Shown here one piece after another: positions 42,791-52,448 of a stretch of DNA of 64,000 nucleotides (its first letter is position 1; each line of letters starts with the position of its first letter). The notes under the pieces were generated by a model, which saw nothing but the letters and a program-made list of their open reading frames with translations, was not told where the DNA came from and ran no database searches. A program made the position numbers and the translations under genes. Source of the stretch: Clostridium sp. (GTDB lineage Bacteria; Bacillota; Clostridia; Oscillospirales; Acutalibacteraceae); contig JAISSW010000008.1 of the NCBI GenBank assembly GCA_031272895.1, forward strand, positions 1 to 64,000, in the 5' to 3' direction.

Positions 42791-43333
42791 ATGCCAAGCA
42801 CCTATACGCTAAAAATATGCGGCTTGGAGCGGGAGCTGCCGCTTTGCCCGCTGAACGAAAGCCTCAGCATAGCCGCCTTTGTTATGTTCGGCGACGTGGA
42901 GCTGACAATCACCGCGGCGAGTGAGCTTTTAAGCCGCGTGCCGGAGTTTGACTACATAGTTACGCCGGAGGCTAAGAGTATTCCGCTTGCTTATGAGCTT
43001 TCGCGCCAGAGCGGCAAAAAATACCTTGTGGCGCGAAAAAAAGCAAAGCTTTACATGAGCGCCCCTGTCAGCGTCCATGTTCGTTCAATAACAACGGAGG
43101 GCGTCCAAACGCTTATGTTAGACAGCAGTGAGGGAGCTTTGCTGCGCGGCAGGCGTGTGCTGATTGTTGACGACGTAATCAGCACCGGGGAATCCTTGGC
43201 GGCGGTGGAGGCGCTTTGCGAAAAATTCGGGGCAAACGTGGTTGCAAAGGCTGCTGTTTTAGCCGAGGGCGACGCCATGCTGCGCAAGGATATAACCGTG
43301 CTGGGCGAGCTGCCCATTTTCAGCAATCAGTGA
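42791..43333 (+). CDS. Phosphoribosyltransferase, adenine PRTase-like
   Basis: 180 aa type I PRTase. PRPP loop VLIVDDVISTGESLAA and the upstream ITAASELLSRVPEFDYIVTPEAKSIPLAY region as in Apt-like proteins. It may salvage a purine base or be a regulatory PRTase. The stop overlaps the GTG start of comEC (GTGA). Confidence 0.82.
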   Translation: MPSTYTLKICGLERELPLCPLNESLSIAAFVMFGDVELTITAASELLSRVPEFDYIVTPEAKSIPLAYELSRQSGKKYLVARKKAKLYMSAPVSVHVRSITTEGVQTLMLDSSEGALLRGRRVLIVDDVISTGESLAAVEALCEKFGANVVAKAAVLAEGDAMLRKDITVLGELPIFSNQ

Positions 43334-45534
43334 AACGCCCCCTCGCGGTAATCGGCTACAGCGTATTTTTTGCGCTTGTGCTGCTTGCGGATTTGCCATT
43401 TTGGGCTCGCACTGTGCTGCTTTGCGCTGCGACAGTGCTTGGGCTTGGCTTCGTTGCCTTGTTGCTAATTAAGCAAAAAAAGCCGCTTGACGGCAGATCG
43501 CGCGAAGCAAGGACAACCTATGCCGCCGCTTGCTTTGCCGTCGCCGCAGCCTGCCTGTTATCATGGGCGGGGCAGCTTGCTTTAGATGAACCCGCCTCTC
43601 GCTACGCAGAAAAGACCGCAGATGTGACCGCTCAGGTTCAGGAAATCTCGGCGCCGCGCTATGGGCGCTATTACGCAATTTGCAAGGCGCAAAGCGTTGA
43701 CGGTAACAAAGAAAGCTTCAAGTTCAGGCTGGCGCTGCGCAGCCCCGTTCCCTGTGTGGAGGGCGATATAATAAGCGCAAGGCTCAGTTTTTTTGCGTAC
43801 CAAAACCCCTCAAAGCGTGTTTGCTTGGGGGCGTATTTGCCAACACAGGGGGAAATTGAAAGCACGCCGGCGAAGCCCGGACTTAGCACCTGGGTCTTTG
43901 CCCTGAGGGCGAAGCTGCTTGGCAGCATTGACGAATACCTGCCGAACGAATATGGTGCGCTGACAAAGGGGCTTATGCTCGGTGATATTTCCGGGCTTTC
44001 CGCGCAAACAAGCAGCAACTTCCGCATACTTGGTATATCCCACCTTATAGCCGTCAGCGGTCAGCACCTTGCAATTTGGTGCGTGGCGGTTCTTGCTCCG
44101 CTGTTCAACGTCCTGAGGGCAAAAAAGCGCACTCAGGCGATTTTTATCTCCTCCTTTGTGCTGCTGTTTATGGCGTTAACAGGCTTTAGCGACTCAATAG
44201 TTCGCTCGGGGCTAATGCTGCTGCTGACGCAAGCGGGCGCAATCCTTAACCGCCGTGCGGACTCCCTGAATTCTCTTGGCTTTGCGGTGCTTGTAATTTG
44301 TATTGCCTCTCCGGGCGCGGCGCAGGGCTTGGGACTGCAGCTCTCCTTTTTGGCTACGCTGGGAATACTGCTTGGGGCGGAAAACAGCACTCCCAAAATT
44401 TCCGCCAAGCCACTTAGCAGGGCATGGAGCTTTGTTAAGGATACGGCAAAATGTACCGCCTTGGCAAGCGTTTTTACCCTGCCCATATCAATGCGGGCAA
44501 GCGGGCAGCTTGGTATTTTGGCCGTACCCGCAAACATAATTTTTGCCCTGCCCGCCGGCTTGGCGCTGATTGCCAGCGGGCTTTGCGCCATCTTTTCGCT
44601 TGTGCCGGGGCTGCGCCTTTTGAGCGCCCCGATTGCCTTTGTGTGCGGGCTTTGCTCCAAATTCATGTTGGACAGCTCAAAGCTGCTGGCGAAAATCCCA
44701 TATGCCTCTATAAACGCAAGCGGCAGGGGCATGACGCTTTGGCTCTGCGGCTCGCTGGCAATATGTGCCTTAGCAGTGCTAATCATTTTTTGGCGCGGCG
44801 GCAAGGAGCGGCACAAAAAGCAAATCCTACGCCTTTGCGCACTGCTTTGCGCGGCGTTGCTGCCCTGCGCACTGCTTGTTGATTCCTCCTTTTTGCGGCG
44901 GGGCAGCCAAATAAGCATTGCAAACACCGGTGCGCTCAGCGTAGCAGTAACAAGCGCCGGGCATACCCTGCTTGTTGGCGCGGGCGGAGAAAGCTTCAAC
45001 GCGGCGGGAGAAATTGCGGACGCTGTGACCCGCGGCGGCGGCGACCTACAGGTAATGCTCTCAAGCGGGGACAAAACAGAGCTTGACAACCTTAGCGCCG
45101 TGCTGAAGGAATTTCCAGCGGAGCGCATTTATTCGCCAAGCGATATAACGCAATACCTGTTGCCGAATGTTGATGAAATTTCCGCAACCCCGCAAGCTGA
45201 GAACATAATAATCTCTGACAGCGCAAGGCTGCTCTACCGTTCAGGGGACGGAATTAACGCCGCCCTGCTGGAGCTTGAGGGTGTGCGAGTGCTGCTGCTG
45301 TTTTCAATGCCAAGCGATTTCTCACTTTTGCCGGAGGAATTTTTGCCCGCCGAGCTTTTGCTCTGTCCCGGTATTCCGCCCGATATACCGCAGGGCATTG
45401 GCCTGACGGTTGTTTGCGGCGGCACTGAGGCACAGGCGCGCTACCTTGCACAGCACGGAGAGAGGGCAGTGCTTGGAAACAACCTGAGCATAATGTTTGA
45501 CGGCGGCAAATGGAGCTTGGTCAACGAGGAATAG
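43330..45534 (+). CDS. comEC: ComEC/Rec2-family DNA-uptake channel with degenerate MBL domain
   Basis: 734 aa. A short N-terminal domain with membrane helices, an OB-like region (VQEISAPRYGRYYAI), and the Competence domain (GLMLGDISGLSAQT, then ISHLIAVSGQHLAIW) with ~8 helices. The C-terminal ~170 residues align in position with the usual metallo-beta-lactamase domain, but HxHxDH is absent; the matching loop reads MLSSGDKTELDNL, so nuclease activity is unlikely. No comEA is adjacent. I use the GTG at 43330, overlapping the previous stop. Confidence 0.88.
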   Translation: MKRPLAVIGYSVFFALVLLADLPFWARTVLLCAATVLGLGFVALLLIKQKKPLDGRSREARTTYAAACFAVAAACLLSWAGQLALDEPASRYAEKTADVTAQVQEISAPRYGRYYAICKAQSVDGNKESFKFRLALRSPVPCVEGDIISARLSFFAYQNPSKRVCLGAYLPTQGEIESTPAKPGLSTWVFALRAKLLGSIDEYLPNEYGALTKGLMLGDISGLSAQTSSNFRILGISHLIAVSGQHLAIWCVAVLAPLFNVLRAKKRTQAIFISSFVLLFMALTGFSDSIVRSGLMLLLTQAGAILNRRADSLNSLGFAVLVICIASPGAAQGLGLQLSFLATLGILLGAENSTPKISAKPLSRAWSFVKDTAKCTALASVFTLPISMRASGQLGILAVPANIIFALPAGLALIASGLCAIFSLVPGLRLLSAPIAFVCGLCSKFMLDSSKLLAKIPYASINASGRGMTLWLCGSLAICALAVLIIFWRGGKERHKKQILRLCALLCAALLPCALLVDSSFLRRGSQISIANTGALSVAVTSAGHTLLVGAGGESFNAAGEIADAVTRGGGDLQVMLSSGDKTELDNLSAVLKEFPAERIYSPSDITQYLLPNVDEISATPQAENIIISDSARLLYRSGDGINAALLELEGVRVLLLFSMPSDFSLLPEEFLPAELLLCPGIPPDIPQGIGLTVVCGGTEAQARYLAQHGERAVLGNNLSIMFDGGKWSLVNEE

Positions 45535-45545
45535 GGAGTTATTTT

Positions 45546-46868
45546 ATGGATTTTGCAAGGCAAACAGCTTTCGAAACACTGCTGCGCATTGAGCGCGACG
45601 GCGCATACGGCAACCTTGCCTTGGGCGCGGCGCTGGATTCTTCCGGGCTGAACGAGCGCGATACCGCCTTTTGCGCAAGCTTAGTTTACGGCGTAACGGA
45701 AAGGCAGATAAGCTTGGACTGGCTGCTTTCACGCCTGCTTAGCAAGCCTATAGCGCGGCTGCGCCCCCCTGTTATTACCGCGCTGCGCATGGGGGCTTAT
45801 CAGCTGCACTATATGGATAGTGTGCCCGCCTCAGCGGCGGTTGACACAAGCGTGCGGCTGCTAAAGGCAAACGGCTGTGCCTATGCCGCCGGGCTTGCAA
45901 ATGCCGTTTTGCGCAAATGCGCGGCGACAGGTCCGAAGTACCCCGAGCAGGGTGACGACGAGAGCCTTAGCATACGTTATTCCGTTCCGCAATGGCTTGT
46001 TGAGCTGTGGCGCGGCGCCTATGGCGAGGAGGCGATGCATAAGCTGCTTGCTGCGGGGCTTGAACACGGCGGGCAATACCTGCGCGTTAATACCACTAAA
46101 ACCGACACGGAGGGACTGATTGCCGCGCTTGCGGAAGAGGGGATTGAAGCAAAGCCCTCCCCTGCCCTTCCAAACGCAGTGATTTTACCCAAAGGAACCG
46201 CCCCGCAAAAAACAAAGGCTTTTGCGGCGGGGCTTTACCACGCGCAGGGGCTTGCCAGCCAATATTGCTGCGCCGCCCTAAACGCTAAGGGAGCGGAGCG
46301 TGTGCTGGATATTTGCGCAGCTCCCGGCGGCAAAAGCTTCACCCTTGCACAGGACGCACGGCAGCTCACCGCGGTTGAACTGTACCCGCAGCGAGCCGAG
46401 CTTGTCCGCAAGGGCGCAAAACGCCTTGGGCTTGGCAATATTGAGGTAATCACGGCCGACGCAGCCGCACTTAACCCAAGCGACACCGGGATTTTTGATG
46501 CCGTTTTGTGTGACGTGCCCTGCAGCGGGCTGGGAACGCTTTCAAAAAAGCCGGATATACGCAAAAAAGACCGCTCAAGCCTTGACAATTTGCCCGCAAT
46601 CCAGTATACTATTTTTTGTAACGCGGCATTTTTTGTGCGTGACGGCGGCAGGCTTATATATTCCACCTGCACACTCAACCCCGCTGAAAACGAGTTGCTT
46701 TGCAAACGCTTTCTTGCGGAACACGGTGAGTTTGAGGCTGACGGGAATTTCCTGAAGGGTTTGCCACGGCGAACGGAGGACGGCGCGTTCCTTACATTGC
46801 TTCCGCATATCCACGGCTGTGACGGCTTTTTTATCGCGGTGTTCAAGAAAGGGCGAGGTAATGGCTGA
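45546..46868 (+). CDS. rsmB: 16S rRNA m5C967 methyltransferase
   Basis: 440 aa. N-terminal NusB-like domain (TAFETLLRIERDGAYGNLAL) and C-terminal Rossmann methyltransferase with SAM motif DICAAPGGKSF, catalytic Cys in DVPCSGLGTL and the second Cys in STCTLNPAENE. The ATG at 45546 follows AGGGAG. Overlaps rlmN by 8 bp. Confidence 0.96.
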   Translation: MDFARQTAFETLLRIERDGAYGNLALGAALDSSGLNERDTAFCASLVYGVTERQISLDWLLSRLLSKPIARLRPPVITALRMGAYQLHYMDSVPASAAVDTSVRLLKANGCAYAAGLANAVLRKCAATGPKYPEQGDDESLSIRYSVPQWLVELWRGAYGEEAMHKLLAAGLEHGGQYLRVNTTKTDTEGLIAALAEEGIEAKPSPALPNAVILPKGTAPQKTKAFAAGLYHAQGLASQYCCAALNAKGAERVLDICAAPGGKSFTLAQDARQLTAVELYPQRAELVRKGAKRLGLGNIEVITADAAALNPSDTGIFDAVLCDVPCSGLGTLSKKPDIRKKDRSSLDNLPAIQYTIFCNAAFFVRDGGRLIYSTCTLNPAENELLCKRFLAEHGEFEADGNFLKGLPRRTEDGAFLTLLPHIHGCDGFFIAVFKKGRGNG

Positions 46869-47892
46869 GCTTGGCTCGATGGATTTGCCGGAGCTGCGCG
46901 CTTTTTTTAAGGCGCAGGGCTTGCCTGATTACCGTGCATCTCAGGTGTTTGAATGGCTGCAAAGGCATGGTATTGCCTGCTGGGACGAGGCGACGAGCCT
47001 CCCCTCTCGGCTGCGCAGCGAGCTTGAGGCAAGTCATCCAATCCACGGCTGCGAAATTGCGCGGAAGCAGCTTAGCCGTGACGGCACGGTCAAGTACCTT
47101 TTCCGTTTGCACGACGGCAACTTTGTGGAAAGTGTGCTGCTGCGCTATGAGCATGGTCAAAGCCTGTGTGTGTCCTCCCAGGTTGGCTGTGCAAGGGGCT
47201 GTGTGTTCTGCTCCAGCACCATCGGCGGGTGCGAGCGCAACCTTTCCGCCGCTGAAATCCTTGCTCAAATCCATGCCGTTCGGCGTGATTTGAATATAAG
47301 AATCGGGCATATTGTTTTGATGGGTATGGGTGAGCCCTTGGACAATCTGCCTGAAGTCGCCCGCTTTTTGCGGCTGGTGACAGATGAGAACGGGCTTAAG
47401 CTCTCTATGCGGGCAATCAGTCTTTCCACCTGCGGTGTCGTGCCGGGCATTCGCCAGCTGGCCTCGCTAAGGTATCCCCTCACCCTTTCGGTTTCCCTCC
47501 ATGCCCCGCAGGACGAGCTGCGCAGCCGCCTTATGCCGGTCAATCGCCAATACCCGCTTGGGGAACTGATTCCGACCGTCAGGGCTTACGCCCAAGCAAC
47601 GGGCAGACGTGTATCGTTCGAGTACGCAATGCTGCGCGGCGTTAACGACAGCCCCGAGCAGGCACGGCAGCTTGCGGCGCTGTTGCGAGCAATCCCCTCA
47701 CACGTCAACCTAATTCCCATCAACCCCTGCCGCGGCGCTGAATTTCAGCCGTCAAGCCGCCAAGCAATCCTCAGCTTTAGCGACTGCCTTGAAAAAGCCG
47801 GTATTACGGCTACAATCCGCAGAACCTTGGGGCAAGACATAGACGCCGCCTGCGGTCAGCTGAGGAAACGAGCAGGCGAAGATATTGTATGA
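46861..47892 (+). CDS. rlmN: Dual-specificity RNA C2-adenine methyltransferase
   Basis: 343 aa radical-SAM enzyme that methylates A2503 of 23S rRNA and A37 of some tRNAs. Cluster motif CARGCVFC, MGMGEPLDN, the C-terminal catalytic Cys region (TLGQDIDAACGQL). Start at 46861 with GGGCGAGG upstream; the longer track ORF lies within rsmB. Position between rsmB and prpC is the standard Firmicute order. Confidence 0.97.
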   Translation: MAELGSMDLPELRAFFKAQGLPDYRASQVFEWLQRHGIACWDEATSLPSRLRSELEASHPIHGCEIARKQLSRDGTVKYLFRLHDGNFVESVLLRYEHGQSLCVSSQVGCARGCVFCSSTIGGCERNLSAAEILAQIHAVRRDLNIRIGHIVLMGMGEPLDNLPEVARFLRLVTDENGLKLSMRAISLSTCGVVPGIRQLASLRYPLTLSVSLHAPQDELRSRLMPVNRQYPLGELIPTVRAYAQATGRRVSFEYAMLRGVNDSPEQARQLAALLRAIPSHVNLIPINPCRGAEFQPSSRQAILSFSDCLEKAGITATIRRTLGQDIDAACGQLRKRAGEDIV

Positions 47893-47926
47893 CAAGCTTC
47901 ACGAACGCCTTGGAAAGGATTTGGAT

Positions 47927-48655
47927 TTGAAGATTACCGCAAAGACCGACGCCGGCAAGGTGCGCAGCCAAAATCAGGATGCATATGCCGCCTGCGAGCT
48001 TAGCCCAACAATGGGCTGGGCTGTGGTTTGCGACGGCATGGGCGGTCACTCCGGGGGTAACGTCGCCAGCGAGGTTGCGGTCTCTACGGTCAGCGAGGGC
48101 TTGAACCGCCTGCTGCACAGCCAAAGCACCGGGGAAGAGCTGCGCCGCGCCATGGGCGAGGTAATAGACGCGGCAAACACCAGGATATATGAGATGGGCG
48201 AAGGCAACAGCGAGCTTAACGGCATGGGTACCACGCTGGTGCTGTGTATCCTGCGTGAGGACAGTCTGCTTGTCGCCCACGCCGGCGACAGCCGCGCCTA
48301 TTTGTTGCAGGAGGACGGGCTTAAGCGCCTGACGAGCGACCATTCATATGTTCAAGGGCTGATTGAGCGGGGTGAAATCAGCGAGGACGAGGCAAGCTCA
48401 CACCCCAAAAAAAACCTGATTACCCGCGCGCTTGGTGTTTTTGAAAAGGTGGAATACGACCTTGCGGAATACAAAATTCAGCGCGGCGATATAATACTCC
48501 TGTGTACTGACGGACTGACAAACCTGTGCGACGACGAGGAATTAGCCCAAATCGCCGCAGACACCGGCGCAAGCGAGCTGCCGGACACACTGATTGCGTT
48601 AGCAAATGAACGCGGCGGCACAGATAATATAACTGCCGTTGCCATAACTGCTTAA
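47927..48655 (+). CDS. prpC: PP2C-type protein phosphatase PrpC
   Basis: 242 aa metal-dependent Ser/Thr phosphatase that opposes PrkC. Motifs KVRSQNQDAY, VCDGMGGHSGG, AHAGDSRAYL and GGTDNITAVAI. I choose the TTG at 47927 (KITAKTDAGKVR), 7 bp after GGAAAGGA, which gives the family N-terminus; the TTG at 47885 in the track overlaps rlmN and adds 14 residues. Confidence 0.95.
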   Translation: MKITAKTDAGKVRSQNQDAYAACELSPTMGWAVVCDGMGGHSGGNVASEVAVSTVSEGLNRLLHSQSTGEELRRAMGEVIDAANTRIYEMGEGNSELNGMGTTLVLCILREDSLLVAHAGDSRAYLLQEDGLKRLTSDHSYVQGLIERGEISEDEASSHPKKNLITRALGVFEKVEYDLAEYKIQRGDIILLCTDGLTNLCDDEELAQIAADTGASELPDTLIALANERGGTDNITAVAITA

Positions 48656-48685
48656 ATCCAAATTTATTTTGCGGAGGGAAAACCT

Positions 48686-51001
48686 TTGGAGGACTACACA
48701 AACACGCGCATTGACGGGCGCTACGAGGTTCAAGAGCTTATTGGCGTTGGCGGCATGGCCTGCGTCTACAAGGCGTATGACAATCTGGACGAACGCATTG
48801 TCGCCGTCAAAATCCTTAAGGATGAGTACCTTACCAATGAGGATTTCCGTCAGCGCTTTAAGAACGAGAGCAAGGTTATTGCCGTGCTCAACCACCCCAA
48901 CATTGTTAAGGTTTATGACGTAAGCTATGGCGATAGGCTGCAATATATTGTTATGGAATATATTGAGGGCATTACCCTTAAGGAGTACATTCGCCAGCAG
49001 GGACGACTGCAGCCGCGGGAGGTTATACACTTCACGGGGCAAATTCTGCACGCCCTGCAGCACGCGCACGACAAGGGAATAGTCCACCGCGACATTAAGC
49101 CGCAAAATATCCTCCTGCTTGCTGACGGCACAATAAAGGTAACGGATTTCGGCATTGCCCGTTTCAGCAGCGGCTGGACGAAAACCGTTACGGACAGCGC
49201 AATCGGCTCTGTTCATTACATCAGTCCGGAGCAGGCGCGCGGCGATTCAACCGACGACAAGGCGGACATATATTCCATGGGCATTGTGCTTTATGAAATG
49301 CTGACAGGCTCACTGCCGTTCGAGCATGAGAACAGCGTTTCCGTGGCGATGATGCAAATCCAAAATGACCCGACGCCGCCCACAAAAATCAACCCGGACA
49401 TTCCCATTGGCTTGGAGCAAATGACCCTGCACGCCATGCGCAAGAATCCTAAGGAACGCTATCAATCCGCGGCGGAGATGATACTTGACCTTGAGGAGCT
49501 GCGCCGCAACCCGGCAGTCACCTTTGATTACGGCTACAGCGTGGACGACGCGCCGACAAAGCATATAGTAGGCGGCAAGGTCGCCGAGGAACCCGCCGCC
49601 GAGGAAGCAGAGGAGGAGGCGGTGCCGAACCGCACAGTGCCAATACTTGCGGGTGTGCTGGGGGCAGTTGTACTTGTGGCGCTGATTTTCGTTGGCATAT
49701 ATGCTTGGATGAACGCTAACAAGGTTGCCGTGCCAAGCTTTTTGGGCTTGGTGTATTCCGAGGACATTGAACCGGAGCTCGACAACAAATATAAGGATTT
49801 CTCCATCGTGACGGAGGAAGGCGTCAACACCGAATACACTACGCCGGGGCAGGTATTTAAGCAGTCCATTACGGCAAACACAAGGGTTAGCAAGGGCACG
49901 GTAATAACCCTTACCTTGGTTAAGGATAACACGGTGGGTACTGTAACAATCCCCGAGGGCCTGGTTGGAATGACGCTCAGCAAGGCTGAGGAAACCCTTA
50001 AACAGAACAATATAAAGTATATGTCACTGCCCATAACCGGCAACGACAAGGACAGCGGCAAGGTTACACGAACAGACCCGGCTCCCGGAACCGAAATGTC
50101 CGCGGACAGCACCGTGCAGATTTACTATGTGTTTAACGGGGAAACAAAGGCGGTGCCGGACCTTGTGCGCTCAACCGACGCCTTGACGCTTGAGGAAGCA
50201 AAGTACCAATTGGAAAAAGACGGCTTTACGCTTGATGAAAAGAACATAAAATATGCCGACAGCACCATACAAAAGGACCGCGTAATTGCCCAAAGCCCCG
50301 CCGCGGGAGAAAAACAGCCCGCCGGCACGGCTGTAAAGGTTACGCTAAGCACGGGCAACGCCCCGCAAAGCGATTTGACCATCAACCTTACCCTGCCAAA
50401 CCGCAGCGGCTTGGACGGCGCGTTTAAGGTTTACCTCAATAACGAGCTTGTGAGCGGCAGCCAAAAGACGCTTCTGCTGGACGGCAGTCCTTACAGCTAC
50501 ACGCTCACCGCAAGCGGCACAAACAAAAAGGTTACGGTCAAAATAAACGACTGGCTGATGTATTCCGCAACGGTGGACTTCACTAAGGTGCCGGCTGTTG
50601 TTACGGATGAAACCAGGGCGGACCCCAACGATTACAACCTCTATTTGCCGAATGTCGTCGGTATGTCTGAGGCGGAGGGGCTTAGCCTGATTGCCGGAGC
50701 GGGCTTTGTTTCCACACCAAGCATTTCCCGCAGGGAGGTCAGCGACCCCGCCGAGGACGGCTTGATTTTGGAGCAAACCCCAAAAAGCGGCGCAACTAAT
50801 GTGTTCACAAACTATTACCCCGCAAATTACGCCATAAGCCTTGTTGTGGGGCATTACACTGCCCCCATCGCCCCCACCACAACAACGACGACACCGGCAC
50901 CGACGACGACACCGGAAGAAAGCCAAAGCAGCTCCGCGCCGGCAAGCAGCGCATCTTCTACAACGCCGCAGGACGGCTTGGACGCAGGACAGGGACAGTG
51001 A
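48686..51001 (+). CDS. prkC: PASTA-domain Ser/Thr protein kinase PrkC
   Basis: 771 aa. Cytoplasmic kinase domain (1-270) with GVGGMACVYKA, AVKIL, HRDIKPQN and DFGIARF; charged linker; membrane helix at ~310-335 (ILAGVLGAVVLVALIFVGIY). Outside are three PASTA repeats (~340-560), a beta-rich insert of ~70 residues with no PASTA features, a fourth PASTA-like repeat (~650-725), and a Thr/Pro/Ser-rich tail (~730-771) that looks like a wall-spanning or glycosylated stalk. Senses peptidoglycan fragments, including during spore germination. TTG start after GGAGGG. Confidence 0.95.
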   Translation: MEDYTNTRIDGRYEVQELIGVGGMACVYKAYDNLDERIVAVKILKDEYLTNEDFRQRFKNESKVIAVLNHPNIVKVYDVSYGDRLQYIVMEYIEGITLKEYIRQQGRLQPREVIHFTGQILHALQHAHDKGIVHRDIKPQNILLLADGTIKVTDFGIARFSSGWTKTVTDSAIGSVHYISPEQARGDSTDDKADIYSMGIVLYEMLTGSLPFEHENSVSVAMMQIQNDPTPPTKINPDIPIGLEQMTLHAMRKNPKERYQSAAEMILDLEELRRNPAVTFDYGYSVDDAPTKHIVGGKVAEEPAAEEAEEEAVPNRTVPILAGVLGAVVLVALIFVGIYAWMNANKVAVPSFLGLVYSEDIEPELDNKYKDFSIVTEEGVNTEYTTPGQVFKQSITANTRVSKGTVITLTLVKDNTVGTVTIPEGLVGMTLSKAEETLKQNNIKYMSLPITGNDKDSGKVTRTDPAPGTEMSADSTVQIYYVFNGETKAVPDLVRSTDALTLEEAKYQLEKDGFTLDEKNIKYADSTIQKDRVIAQSPAAGEKQPAGTAVKVTLSTGNAPQSDLTINLTLPNRSGLDGAFKVYLNNELVSGSQKTLLLDGSPYSYTLTASGTNKKVTVKINDWLMYSATVDFTKVPAVVTDETRADPNDYNLYLPNVVGMSEAEGLSLIAGAGFVSTPSISRREVSDPAEDGLILEQTPKSGATNVFTNYYPANYAISLVVGHYTAPIAPTTTTTTPAPTTTPEESQSSSAPASSASSTTPQDGLDAGQGQ

Positions 51002-51858
51002 CGGGCAGAATACTCAAGGCGGCCGGGGGCAGTTTTCTTGTGGAAACCGCCTCCGGCGTTATAAATTGCAGGGCGCGCGGCAGTCTGCGTCTTGACGGCG
51101 TCGCACCCTGCCCGGGCGATATTGTTTGCCTTGCAAATGACCTTAACGACGAAATGGGCATGATTGAAAAGCTCATGCCGCGCCATAATTTTGTCCCGCG
51201 CCCGCCGGCAGCAAACCTTGACCTGCTGCTTGTGGTAACGTCCGTGACGGAACCGCGGCCAAACGGAATCATTTTGGACACGATGCTTGCCCTTGCCCGC
51301 CTTAGGGAAATCCCCGCGGCAATTGCGCTGACAAAATGTGATTTGGCTGAGCCACAGCCCTGGCTTGATATTTATCGCACGGCGGGCTATAAGGTTTTTT
51401 GCTTGTGTAAAACCGACCCTGACGAGGGCGACGACTTACCGCAGCTGCTGCGATTTTTGAGCGGCAAGGTTGTGCTGCTTGCCGGCAACTCCGGCGTGGG
51501 GAAATCCACACTGCTGAACAGGCTGCTGCCGGGCTTGGACAGGCAGACAGCGGAAATCAGCCGCAAGCTTGGGCGCGGGCGCCACACCACCCGCCAAACG
51601 GAATTCTTTCGCGCGGGCGATATGTTGCTGGGCGACAGCCCCGGCTTTTCCGCCTTGGAGCTTGTTAAACAGGGCGTGAGCAGAGCCGAGCTTGCCGGTG
51701 CATTCAGGGAATTTGAAGAGTATATAGGCAAGTGCCATTTCCCCGATTGCGCCCACCTGCAGGAGCCGGGCTGCGCAATCCGCGCCGCGGTTGAGGACGG
51801 AGAAATACGAGAAGAGCGCTATTGCAACTATGTGCGCTTTATGGAGGTCTTGCGTTGA
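50998..51858 (+). CDS. rsgA: Ribosome small-subunit maturation GTPase
   Basis: 286 aa circularly permuted GTPase. OB domain first, then G4 (LTKCDL), G1 (AGNSGVGKSTLLN), G3 (DSPGFS) and a C-terminal zinc knuckle (CHFPDCAHLQEPGC). Checks 30S subunit maturation. GTG start overlaps the prkC stop (GTGA), so kinase and GTPase are translated together, as is common. Confidence 0.96.
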   Translation: MTGRILKAAGGSFLVETASGVINCRARGSLRLDGVAPCPGDIVCLANDLNDEMGMIEKLMPRHNFVPRPPAANLDLLLVVTSVTEPRPNGIILDTMLALARLREIPAAIALTKCDLAEPQPWLDIYRTAGYKVFCLCKTDPDEGDDLPQLLRFLSGKVVLLAGNSGVGKSTLLNRLLPGLDRQTAEISRKLGRGRHTTRQTEFFRAGDMLLGDSPGFSALELVKQGVSRAELAGAFREFEEYIGKCHFPDCAHLQEPGCAIRAAVEDGEIREERYCNYVRFMEVLR

Positions 51859-52445
51859 GTGCCGTGGACACTGACAAAAAAAGCGCGCCGAGCTTGGCTC
51901 AGCTGTTTTTTGCGTCGCTGCGGCTTAGCGCATTTACCTTTGGCGGCGGCTATGTTATTGTGCCTCTAATGGAGCGGCAATTCAGCAAAAAATACGGCTG
52001 GCTCAGCGAGGAGGAAATCCGTAACCAAATCGCAATTGCTCAAAGCGCACCGGGGGCGCTGGCGGTCAACGCCTCGCTTATGGCGGGCTTTTGCCTGCGC
52101 GGCTTGCCGGGGGCGCTATGCTGCCTTGCGGGTACGGTTTTGCCGCCATTCACAATAATCCTCTGCGTCTATTTTGCCTATGCGCGCTTCGCCGCCAACC
52201 AATGGGTCCGCCTTGTGTTAAACGGTATGGCGATTGGTGCCGCAGCGGTGCTTGCCGATGCTTTAATAGGGCTTGTAGGCGGAATAATAAAACAGAAAAA
52301 CCTATTCTCCGCGGCGATAATGCTTTTAGCGTTCGCCGCTATTTTCCTTTTGCATTTGCCCGTATGGCTGCCGCTGCTGTGTGCCGCCGCCGCCGGCTTG
52401 CTTTATTGCGGCTTGCGCAGCAGACGCGGCAAAGACACCTTGTGA
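51855..52445 (+). CDS. Single-domain chromate transporter (ChrA half)
   Basis: 196 aa, ~5-6 membrane helices, with the ChrA-domain signature TFGGGYVIVPLMER and QSAPGALAVNASLMAG. Two such halves often lie side by side; only one is here. The physiological substrate of these proteins in anaerobes is unclear. Start TTG at 51855, 7 bp after GGAGG and overlapping the rsgA stop; the in-frame GTG at 51864 is the alternative. Ends 3 bp from the convergent asnS stop. Confidence 0.85.
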   Translation: MSAVDTDKKSAPSLAQLFFASLRLSAFTFGGGYVIVPLMERQFSKKYGWLSEEEIRNQIAIAQSAPGALAVNASLMAGFCLRGLPGALCCLAGTVLPPFTIILCVYFAYARFAANQWVRLVLNGMAIGAAAVLADALIGLVGGIIKQKNLFSAAIMLLAFAAIFLLHLPVWLPLLCAAAAGLLYCGLRSRRGKDTL

Positions 52446-52448
52446 AAA

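Noticed and set aside
50870-50930. Tandem repeat in the 3' end of prkC as a separate repeat element
   Set aside because: The ACA/ACG/CCG triplets encode the Thr/Pro tail in frame and need no other explanation.
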